Part shown: one piece after another, positions 23,253-34,196 of the stretch
How positions within the stretch are numbered: position 1 is the stretch's first letter
Layout: each line of letters opens with the position of its first letter
NCBI GenBank assembly: GCA_027596075.1
Contig: JADGJC010000167.1
Location: forward strand, 24,132-88,131
Source of the DNA: Rhizophlyctis rosea
Taxonomy: Eukaryota > Chytridiomycota > Chytridiomycetes > Rhizophlyctidales > Rhizophlyctidaceae
DNA: 64,000 nucleotides
Direction of reading: 5' to 3'
Translations under genes and position numbers: made by a program
Notes under the pieces: model-generated
What the model saw: the letters and a program-made list of their open reading frames with translations, nothing else
Told to the model about the DNA's origin: nothing
Database searches by the model: none

Positions 23253-24722
23253 TCATGGGATAGGTAGTGAGAATTGTTGGCATAAGATGTAATCGTTACC
23301 ACAATAAGAAATTATTACTTCTGAGCGGATTTCCCACCCACAACGTTGCCCTAGCCATCCCTTTTGAAGGATACCTAGTATCGTGTTTCGACGGTGGCGA
23401 AATATCCGCGTCCATGTTGCTTCCCTGTGCGCAAAGTGGCACGATTGATTGAAATTCCTGCCCTCCTTCTTTGAGAGCCCAACGATGTCTCCTAGGTAGG
23501 TGATCAGTCAGCTAAATGTTGCCGGTGCGCTCCGCGCGCGCAGGCGCAATCAAATCGAGCAGTGAGTTAGAGACACAACAAAATGGGGAAATGGAATCGG
23601 AGGTAAGTAGCCCGCACATTCACTCAAAATCGTAATGGCCTCAACTGTTCCTTGGTCGAACATCAATAACATCTATAGGTATGGTTGACAATCCTAACAT
23701 CTATAGGTATGGTTGACATTCCTGAGCTTTAGGAACAGAAGAATGGTCAACTTGGCATATCATGAGGTCATATTACGCTCTTGAGATATGCTTTTGTGCT
23801 CTCAAGGGGTTGCGATAACTTTCTGATGACGGAGTTGAATCGATTCGTTCACCTATTGGTAGCGGTGCGGGATATTACTGCGATCGTTCCATGCCCATTG
23901 ACACGGAACAAGGTGCGGATAAAATGATCGTTCTACTGATTGATTGCCCAGGTGCAAGATCTCATCAAGTCAGACACAGTAGACACCAAAACTGGATGAT
24001 CACGAGGCTTACATACTCACCTCTCCGGATTCGTGCGTCATAGGACATTCCCTTACTTATTTGTCCGGCTTTGTGTCCCAAATTAACGGCGGACATACCG
24101 GTAGAGGAAGTGAGCTTTGCCAAGTTCTGATGCCCGACTTATGATAATTTCGTGTCAATCATGACTGCCGCCTCAGACTCGCCTCGCGTTCCTTTTGATT
24201 TCTTTATGATTGGATATGGTTGAGTTACCAAATCTTACAACCTTGAGAAGCTGGGACGTGGACGATGAGACAGCGCGAAAGCAATAGGCAGACGGCTTAT
24301 TTTTCCGGGGCATGTAATGGGAACGGGTGATGTATGGGAATCTGGCTTGATCGCGGTATTTGTCAAACCCATTGTGCGAATTTGAGCCCGATTGAGTTCA
24401 TTGGGTTGATCGACTATATGCGGCTCCAAGGCTGGCAAAAGCTTGCATGCACTTATACATTCGTGGGTAACTTCAGTTTCACCCCATCAGCTGCACAGAA
24501 CTTTCTACGACTGCGCAAAAGTGTTCCATCAAAGCCATCGGAGCATGCGGTGCTCCCATTTCGGGGTGCGCCACGCAGTAACTATTGTTACTCAAGCGCC
24601 ATATTTCTGCATTTGTCGCCTTCTCTAAGGATTCAGAGAAAATGGCCGGGTTGAAAGAGTCCCACAAGAAGGTCACACGCCTTCCCACCTCTGCCAATTC
24701 ACCGTGAAGATTGAGAGACACG
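23253..24722. other. Intergenic, about 1.5 kb
   Basis: No gene recognised except the 28-bp tandem repeat listed separately. The right end should be the promoter of the CBM18 protein gene. Confidence 0.4.
23668..23723. repeat. 28-bp tandem repeat, two copies
   Basis: Adjacent copies at 23668-23695 and 23696-23723, each beginning AACATCTATAGGTATGG, differing at one base. Lies in non-coding DNA. Confidence 0.85.
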
Positions 24723-27700
24723 ATGGTTGATATGACCTATAAGGTGTCAGTGAGACTGCTGCTTGCCCTTGCCCTGCTGCTCACGGTGGTAAGCGCAGCC
24801 ACTACCACGAAGTCGACAACAACAACAACCACTAGGTGAGACTTTTGAGAGTTTTATTGGCAATCTGGGATGAGACCGAAGTGACAGACGTGCCAAGCAC
24901 ATGATGGAGCGTGTGTCCTCTATACCTCCTGAATCAGATTCGCATTAGGGTATCCATACTCCCATTGCAAAGCCGGACGCAGCAACCGTGACCTGAACTT
25001 CGAAGTCACACATCCCCACTTGCTGATCGTGTCACGTGCTTCTTTATTCAATAGGACCACGGCGGCCACCACAACCGTTCCCACTGGTATCAGCACATCC
25101 GGAGGAAAATGTGGGACCGTTAACGGCATCCGCCTGTTCTGTGCCCGTGGTTTGTGTTGTTCATCCACTTGGGTATGCGGCACCGGGGCTGCTTGCGGAA
25201 CTGGATGCAGAAGCGACTTGGGTCAATGCGGCACATCCACCACTTCTACCACCACCACCACTTCCACAACGCGTGCTTCTACAACCACCATGACCACACC
25301 ATCCGTTCCTACTGGGATCAGCACATCGGGAGGAAAATGTGGAACTGTTAATGGCGTCCGCCTTTCCTGTGCTAGTGGTTTGTGTTGTTCATCCACTTGG
25401 GTATGCGGCACCGGGGCTGCTTGTGGAACTGGATGCAGAAGCGACTTGGGTCAGTGCGGCATGATCACAACCTCCACCACTACCACGAAACCTACCTCCA
25501 CAAGCACGAGACCCGACACCACAAACACGATACCCACTGCCACTACACAACTGACCACCACAACTACAATTTCTGCAACTCCAACCGGTATCAGCAATCT
25601 CGGAGGAAGCTGTGGAACTGTGAATGGCATTCGATACTTCTGCGCCGCTGATTTGTGCTGCTCGTCTGCATGGAAGTGCGGCACAGGAACCGCTTGTGGA
25701 ACTGGATGCCGTAGCGATCTGAGCAATGGCAACTGCATTGCTGCTACCACCATTACTACCGGTACCACTACAACATCCAAATCTGCCACTACCACTACAC
25801 AGTCGTCTATGACCACTTCAACGTCAACTACCACAACAACTGCAGCAAGCAGCAGCAACACCTTCGTGCCAATTCCAAACCAAGGTACAACACCCTCCTC
25901 ATCCTTCAAATGCACATACCACATTCCGCCACCGCAAGACCCAGCTAACAGCAGTGGTGTCGGCAACTATACCATCAACTATGCATCGTTGAATGACCTT
26001 CCCATTCTTGACATTTCCGTCCTCCTCCCCGCATCCGTGAAACTGCAAGCAAACACTACCCTTTTGGTCACTACGTCACAATCGCATTCAACAGGAACAA
26101 CATCCGCATGGCCAAGCTCTTTCCTTCTCATTGTTGGAACCGAATGGAGCTTGCAAGGATCATCCGTCAACCCAGTTTTCCTTTTGATCAAATCCTGGAC
26201 TGCACCAACAACAATGACGTTCACCTTCACCGTTCAAGTCGTCGCCCCCCAACAATACCTGAAATCCATGACAATCTCAACCGTCTTCCTTCCCAACCTC
26301 AATGGAACATCATTTGTACACACGGATCTGACAAACTCCACCAACACGTCTCCCACCAACACCACAAACCTCGCCCGTCGTGATCTCTCTCTCTCCCTAG
26401 ATCCCTCCATCTCGCTCACCTTCCCTCTGAAAGATATCAAAGTCATCGACACAGATTACTTGAAATTCAAACTCACCGCAGCGCCCACCATCTCCGCACG
26501 CATTGACGCCATGTTCCAGCTTTCCTGGTCCGCAGACGGAGACGCAACGCCCTCCTATGGGTACTACGTTGTGCAATCGGGAAGTGCGGAGATGAAGTTT
26601 GGTGCGACCTTGGAAATTTTCGCCACCAATATCGAGATTATGGTGCCGGCGTTGACACTTTTGCCAAAGGTGCCGATTGAGGGTGTGCGAATCCCGTACT
26701 TGGATGTGGGGCTGTTTGTGGGGATTGAGACGCAGACGGTTTTGAAGCTTGAAATGAAGGCGAAGATCACTTGTGGTTCGGTGAGTGAATGGCGATAAGA
26801 TTTTCGATATGGACAAGCCGGAATGAGAGGACTGCGGATTTTGTTGTGCATTACATGTCACATTCACACATTTCTCTTCATCGTAGACCTTTACTTATAC
26901 CTTCGCGGACATCATCGCAACCGGCGGTACACTCCCTCTCGCTATCCCCGCCCTCCCATCCAAAGGATTTACCATGGATAACACGGAACCCCTAACCTTC
27001 ACTCCAACGCCCGGCAATGGAGAGATCAGCGTGCAGCAGAAAGTCAAACTGTCCCTCTCAGCTGAAGTCGGAGTAAAGGTCCCATTCGCAAAGGAAGCAG
27101 GTGTGGCGATTGGGGCTCAAATGGATTTGAAGCCATATATTGGCGTCGCGGCGAGCATGCCGAATTGTACGTGCGGGTTCTTGGTGAATGAGTTCATTGG
27201 GGTGGATTTGGATCTGAAAGTGAATGATGAAAGTAGGTATTCTGTTGCCGGAAAAAAATGGGAGGAGAAGAGCAAGGAGGCATAACGGCTGGACGAAGCT
27301 GCACGATACTAAATTTCGCGTAACTATTTCCCAAATTACCAGAGGTCCTTGCCTTCTCCCCGCTCCCCAAAGAGAAACTGTTCGAGTTTTGCACCGACAA
27401 TGGTTCCACCACCACAACCGCAACCTGCAGTACAATCACAACAACTACAACGCGGACAACCGCACCCAGCACAACGACATCAACCATCACATCATCACCC
27501 ACACCCACCTTGCCTCCACCCTCCAACCTCCTAAGCATAACCATGCCCAACTCAACCTCCTACCTAATCAGCCCCTACGGCCTCTTCTTCGACGAAACGA
27601 GCGGCTTGCTCATATATATGCTCCAAAAGGGTTACGGCAACGCTAAAGTAGGGCCATATTACGTGTTTGGGTTGACGTTTGATACGAGCGCGTGGATTAG

Positions 27701-28801
27701 TGATGGGTGGTTGAGTTATTTGGGGACCCAGCTTGCGTTGGGTGCCCAGGCGCCCACCTTCCAGGATGGAAGTGCTGGGATGAGTTTAGCGGTGTTTTCC
27801 CCTGCCGGTGGTATAACGGTTCCGGCTATGTTGTATGATGCGGGGAATACGCCTGTTTGGTGAGTTATGTTGTTCTTCTTCAATTTGACCTTTTGGGGCA
27901 GAGAAGCACCGCTGCCTCCCCCGACTTTTCATTCACCAATTTGTACTCTCCCACCCACAAAACAGCGGAATGTGCTGTCGCATGCAACTCGCCTACACTC
28001 TCAACCCCTTCGCTCTGAACTGTGCCGGATCGTCACTTCTCCCTCTTCCCCGATTCCCCCCGGCGTACATCAATCTCGGGACGGGAACCAGCCTCACTTG
28101 GTACATTAATCACAATATGTCTGATTTTTCAAACTACAACCGCTTGTACTATGAGGCGAGAAACAACGGGACGTTGATTCCTATGTTACCCTGGCCTCGC
28201 AATATCCCGTCCGAGACGTTGTATCCTCAGGGCCAGGTTTCCATTGATGTGAGTGAGGAACAATTCCGATGTGGTAACCTTGGCGGAGGCTAATACTTAC
28301 CATATTTATGCATTGCTTTTTCTTTCCTTTCTATTTCAGGACCAACTCTACATGCTAGCATTCGACAACACCATCTCCGTGAATGCGACAAACCCCGCCT
28401 ATATCTACAGAATCCACAAAGTGAACGTAACGGGTCACATCTGGACGTCTCCACACCTCATCTACAACGTGGCCGGCTCCACCGCTTTGTACATCAACCC
28501 CAATTTTCCCTCCACAATCGTTCTCTGCGCCCATGACTTCATCGTGCCCGCATTGGGGTGGAAGGCCGGCAATCTGATTTTGCGAGCGGTGGCCGTGGAT
28601 GCTGCGACGGGCGCAGTCCAGCATGTCGTTACATTGCCTAATGTGCCTATCGGCCAGTTGAGCTTGATTGGTCATCCGGAGGATCCATCGACGTTTGTGG
28701 TGGTTTCGCATACGGAGAAAGTTCCGGATGTGAATATGTTGGATGTGGTTACTGTGAAGACGTTCCAGTTTGAACTTGGAGTTGCGCAGGCTGTCGAGTG
28801 A
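24723..28801 (+). CDS. Secreted triple hevein-type chitin-binding (CBM18) protein
   Basis: Exons 24723-24835, 25055-26780, 26887-27232, 27343-27859, 27966-28248 and 28340-28801; all phases agree (1148 residues). An N-terminal signal peptide (LLLALALLLTVVSAA) is followed by three CBM18 modules at about residues 57-96, 133-172 and 224-265. Each has eight cysteines in hevein spacing, with CGTVNG at the start, LCCSS, CGTG and CGTGCRSDL. They are joined by Thr-rich linkers likely to be O-glycosylated. CBM18 binds chitin. The remaining 800-odd residues have beta-rich, Thr/Ser-separated segments including a second Thr-rich linker near residue 750; I do not recognise a catalytic domain. Such proteins in chytrids are cell-wall or host-surface chitin binders. 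An alternative start is the ATG at 24732. Confidence 0.85.
25085..25465 (+). repeat. Recent internal duplication of CBM18 module coding sequence
   Basis: The DNA for modules 1 and 2 (about 25085-25240 and 25310-25465) is nearly identical for about 150 bp including silent positions, while module 3 (about 25585-25740) is clearly more diverged. This indicates recent duplication or gene conversion of one module. Confidence 0.75.
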
Positions 28802-29281
28802 AGGTCTGTTTGATGTAGTGGAAATATAGATGTAAAACAGAATACCGAACTCAAGACGCTACGATATATCTGTAGATAGCGATATATATGTAGACAACGG
28901 ACATCGTACCATTTGGCAGGATACATAGACGTTTTCTTACTCCTACGGTCTTCGTGGAGCCGAAATTTGCAGTCATACGTGGACATTTGGGTAGCTTGCA
29001 TCTTACTACTGACGATGGCACACTGTGGCAGTCTGATTAATGCGGCCAATCAGTCGGGTTGGCCAGTCAAAGAAGTGGGTTTAATCCTTTGATGTTACAA
29101 GTCTTTGGCAACGGACTCCTTCCTATGGACAAGCAACACACAAAACAACATTCATTGAAACAACAATGAAAAGAGTATATACCGTGTCTTCCATTCCCAC
29201 TGCAATAGCGACGTATGTTCGAAACTGGCTATGCCCCGCTCTTCCGTACCAACAAAAAATTTCCAACCCATTTGCACTCTG
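28802..29281. other. Intergenic between convergent genes
   Basis: No gene recognised. It contains the 3' flanks of the CBM18 protein (+) and the amine oxidase (-), and a short motif (GATATAT) repeated near 28863-28890. Confidence 0.4.
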
Positions 29282-32200
29282 CTAAACCTCCTCTGGTTTT
29301 AACCCATCTTGAAACTTCCCAACCCTACACCCCTTACCCGCCTCGCTCCCCTCAACACTAACCACTTGCCCCTCCTTATTCGCCTCAATATACACCTCAT
29401 CCCACTTCCAACCTGCATGACCATGGTCGTCCCAGTTGATCGGCTCAAGAAGCCATCCACCGCGCGCAGTGTTTGTCAATGTCAGTGGAACGTCTTCAGC
29501 GCGGGGGATGTGGTGGATCCCAATGTTAACCCACGCCACAGGGTTTTCCTGTTCCAACGATTCGCCGTTCGAGTATTTGGCGAAGGGGACGAAGGGGCGG
29601 TCGGTGAGTTGTTGGTTGAGAGAATGGGAGGATTCGTGTTCGGATGAGTGGTATTTGGTGATTGTTAGGTGGTGTTTGGCTGGAGTGATATAGGCGAGTT
29701 AGTGCATTGGTTTCGAAACTCCTCATCATAAGCGTGTGACAATGGACAAGGAAAACCTACCGACATCCCCACTCCGTCTCAACAACCCATTATCCGGAAC
29801 AATATCCCTAATCGGCGCCATAAGTTCCAACCGGTAACCCCTATCATACCCCCAAGCATTCTTTCTATCCTTGTTGACAAAAAGTACCATCCCATCACGG
29901 TTACCCCAATTGTCGAAATCAATCTTTCCTTCATCTTCGTTCTTGATATCCTTTGTCACAAGCCGTTTCTCTACCCTTTTCTTCGGATTCAAAGCGTCCG
30001 AGTCGTCGGCCCATGCTGGCGTGTATTCTGTCACATTGAGAGTACGCCAGACGGGGGTGTTGGAGGTGGTAAGGAGGTCCAAGTCAAGTTTGTAGTTCGT
30101 CATCTGGTGCAATTTGTATGAGATGGAGAGGAAGATAGGTGCTGGGTAATAGCAGAAGAGGGACAGACATACATGATCGTGAATAGCAGCAGCGCTTTCG
30201 TCATGTATGCGAGTTGTGAAAGGCTGTTGAGTCTTTGGGTCCCAAATGCCTGCACCGAACGCGTGTCAGGAAATTGGAAAATGAGAATTGTTAGGCAGAA
30301 AGAAGATTCTTACCAGCTTGTGGATATCCCGTGTAACTCGTCTCATGCTCGATTGTTCCATCCGGGTGGAATAAGTAATCAACGACGTAATCGTAGTTGC
30401 CGCTGTGAAGAATAACGCAAAAGGTGAAAGGGGTCAGGACCGACGGATTGATCGTCTTACCCTCTATGGCAATGTCAACTTACGTAGTATGAATCACCCT
30501 AACACCCAACACAACATCTTTTGTAGCTCCATAATACTCCAACCTCCTGCCTTCCAACAGCGGCCAGGCAAAGTGACGTCCGAGCGGCTAGTTCTGACGC
30601 ATATTTCAGAAAGAATGCAGCACAGTTCGAATTGCCATCAGTCCTTACCCGATCCACTTCATAAAAGCAAAGCAATGCGTCGCGACCTTTTCGTCGTAGA
30701 AGTCCACGTTGACGAGTGTACCGTACGCGGGACAGTCATAATCAGGGAGCAAGGAGAAGGAGGTTGTGCCAAAGCCTATGAAGCGGTCCAAGTAGGCTGA
30801 GTTGCCCTGACCGAGCGCAGTCAAGTAGTCAGTTATACATTATCGAAATATCAATCCCAGTACTTGTAGTCAGCATGAATTAGACAACCCTTACCTGCCC
30901 AGGATCCGCAGCAGCATAATGCGTCACCGCCTCCTGCAACCCCATCTCATACAACACTCTCTCATTCTTGAACCTAACATCCCAAAGTACCAATCCAGTC
31001 TCCCTCGAGAACGTCCAGTAAAACTGCCAGTCCAGCCATTTGACGTGATGGGTTTTGAGATCAACCGTGTAGCGTGGGCGGTCAGTAGGGACCTGGCGTG
31101 GAGGTGTAGGCTTCTTGCGTTCCTTTGCCGGTCGGGGAAGTGTGGCCCAGGATGGGTCTGATGGAATTGGGATGTGTGTGAGAGTACCGGTGTCGTAGGC
31201 ATGGATGAAGTCATTGACGGAGGAGAAGACTTGGGAGGTACCGTAGACGATCTAGCAGCAATGAGACTTAGAACTTGGAGGAGAACGAGGTCATCTCCCT
31301 TGAGAAGACGATATTTACCTTCAAAACGTTCCACTTAAAAGGATTTGTGCCAGAATGATCAACGCGAGCGTACAACCCTGTTGGCAAAATGTAGCTCCCC
31401 TCTGAGTCCCGATTGAAGAAGATCCAGCTCCTGCCAAACGGCGAACCGATCTATGAATCAGATACCGCTTTAAAGTATGAGCCTTCGATCACTCCGACAC
31501 GTACCTCCTCAACGACCCATCAGTACTTTTGGGACTAACATCTTGCCAGGTCAATGTATCACTTCCGTCACTCTTTCCATAGAACGTGGCGTTGAATAGT
31601 GCTTTCGTGACCTTCGCCAAGGGGATGGTGATCTTCTCCGCCACGAACGGAGTTAGACTTTTGTAGGATGCCGAATCTTCCACGCGCGAGTTATGCGGAA
31701 TGTCGTCTGTGAGTAGGGTGTAGGAGATTTTGGAGAGATCGGGTGGGGTTGTGAGTGGACCGACTTTGTAAACTTCGATGCGGGGGTTGTGGCGGGCACC
31801 GGCTACTATGTAGGCCTTATATGGGGGATGGAGTATGCAATAATGAGAACTTGAACCGAATATGCACGCAATCTTGCAAGATGGCTATCGAAGGAAGTTG
31901 TATACTCACTGTGGCAAACAGCTCCGGCGCCTCTCCATCCCCATCCAAATACTTCAGTACATCTGTCTTCTCATTCTTCCACACATCCACAACCCACAGG
32001 TAATTATCCCACACGTTGGCGTCCGCATACTTTGTCAAATTCAGTTCCTCACGTCCCGACAAAAACGTCTCAACGGCTTCCAAGTGTTGCCGTTCCAGAA
32101 AGCCGAATGGGTTTGGTTTCGCGGCGTGAGATGGAGTATATGTGGAGGCATTGTAGGATGGACATTTGGAAGCATAAGAAGAGTAGGAGGAGAACAAGGG

Positions 32201-32330
32201 GAGGTGGCCGCCGGTATGGTATTCGCCGGCGCCGAAGAGTTTGGAGAGTGGTGTGGGTGGAGGGAAGAGAAAACGCGAGATGAGTAGTGATGGCGATCAG
32301 GAAGAGGATTATGAGGAGCCTAGATGGCAT
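29282..32330 (-). CDS. Secreted copper amine oxidase, multi-exon, with two frame breaks
   Basis: Minus-strand exons: about 32330-31910, 31815-31501, 31450-31319, 31251-30895, 30806-30649, 30587-30484, 30402-30314, 30249-30173, 30103-29761 and 29679-29282. GNYDY in the exon at 30402-30314 is the topaquinone site, whose first Tyr becomes the cofactor. IHDH, across the next junction, supplies two copper His. HHIPRAEDVP near the C terminus supplies the third copper ligand and the family signature. AYLD before GFGTT holds the likely catalytic-base Asp. The enzyme oxidises primary amines to aldehyde, ammonia and hydrogen peroxide. The start MPSRLLIILFLIAITTHLAF is a signal peptide. Two problems: the signal-peptide frame and mature frame differ by one base (32230-32290) with no acceptor between, and the 30649/30587 junction is one base out of phase. 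It may be a young pseudogene or have sequence errors. Confidence 0.75.
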
Positions 32331-34196
32331 GGTTGCGGAGTGACCCATCGTAGGAAATCAGACTCGTTCTGGCTAAGAAGGCTTCCGTCACCACTTCCAA
32401 ACTCTGTGGCGTGCACAGAATCCTGTGAAGTTTGACCAGGAAGACAGCGGAGGCCTGCAAGCTTTATAACCTCCTGCTGCCATTGCTTGGAGTGCACGGT
32501 TTGATATAGTAGGGTCAATACGATGGAGACACGAATGCGATGCTAGCGCGTTGGGAAAAAGAAAGAAGAAGCATGATGCATACTAACCAACTTCCCTTGA
32601 CCTCCTTCTCCGCCTTGCTCTAAACAGGAAGATGTCGTCGCGATTCATGGAACTTAATTAATCATAGGCATCTTCCTTGGTACCAGCATTCCCAACAGCG
32701 CGACGCCCTTGACCAATAGACCAAATCGAGCACAACAGCACAACGCGGATATGGCAAACTGACGCCATTCGCAACCATGACTGTAGCTAAACGTTGCGTG
32801 CATATTCAGCAGGCTACCATTTCGAGCAACTTATATCGGAGGTACGGGCAGCATTGACTTTGGCGAAGTGCTCCAGCAGGTCCAGTTCGTTTTGCTTTTC
32901 GAGAGGGACGCGTGGTGGCGTAAAGACCAGCTTCCTATTTCGAATGCCTGCTTAGCCAGCAGGACGCCGATGCTCGGAGGAGTATGCAGATGCATGAGAT
33001 GACATGATGAAACGCCGCACCTCTTCTCAACAAAGGTGCCGAAAGGATTGCTCTGTTCCTCCCATCCGTTCCAACTGTGGGATCCTGTCAGCGTCTCGTG
33101 TTCATCGACATCGGCCCTGATTGATGAAAACCTGATCGCGGCACAGTCATGTCATTATTGCGCCACGTGCCATAGCCGTCCCTCTCGGCTTGAGCTATGA
33201 AAAGTTCAGAACTGTTCTTTACAGACTGCAAAATTTCGTAACCTTCCGACGCTGTTGACTTGTCAAGCATTTTCATAACGGATGGATTATGATGCAATGC
33301 ACTCCCTACCCCCGATCCCTTCCGAAATCAGCTAAAAACACAGAAATCTGCCAATTTGAACTCTCCACAATGCTGCTTGCGTCCAATAGAATTTGATCGT
33401 GCGTGCATGTAGTTTCCAGTGGATGAAATGAAGAAATGGAAGCTTTATGTACATCAGAACAGCACGATCGAATACCGGTACAGGAGCGTACGTGCACGGT
33501 CTCCTAAACTATCCACAAGGGTCTGCAACTGATGATTCCATCGTCGTCCGCCGCATCATATGCCAACATATCCCTTACGCTCCACCAATCGACTCTACTT
33601 CAACCGCTTCTTGCTCCTACTCATGCGTTCCTTGATATGCCACATGACCTGTCAGGCATCGACAACCTCCAAAAACATGCTAGGCTGCCGTTGTTTCTGC
33701 ACTGCCCTCATCCCCCCAAGGATCTCCAACTCGGACGTCCGAACAGTTGCAGGGCGATATCCATGAGAGAATCGTGGCGGGGCTTGCTCTTCTAGTGATC
33801 CGGTGGTTGAGTACAGACTTCGGGCAGGAGTATCGCGATTCACGATCCCTAAATGGCGGAGAGTGGGATGCGTGGGAGGGGTGAGATGCAGGTGTGTATG
33901 ATAATCATGCGGGATGGAGCGATAAAGTGGTGGAGAAGGTACGGATTCCAGATCGGCGAAGGGAGGTGATTATTAGGAAGGATGAACGAGCTTTATGTAC
34001 AGGAAGGTTGAGGCGTTCGAGGAAATGGGTGGACTTCAAACATGCAGCGCTTTCGTAATGTTGATGTGATGCCAATCACGTAATTTAGGTGGACTGTAAA
34101 GAAATTGCGGAGCCAAAGTTTAGCTCACCATTAACCCTGGCAGCAGTCGAACCGAGTAGATATTACCAATGATCTTACCTAAATCCGCTCGGTGTG
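32331..34196. other. Gene-poor intergenic stretch, about 1.9 kb
   Basis: The left end should be the amine-oxidase promoter. Several short open frames overlap on both strands near 33300-33850 but none shows a domain or spliceable partner. No gene called. Confidence 0.4.
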
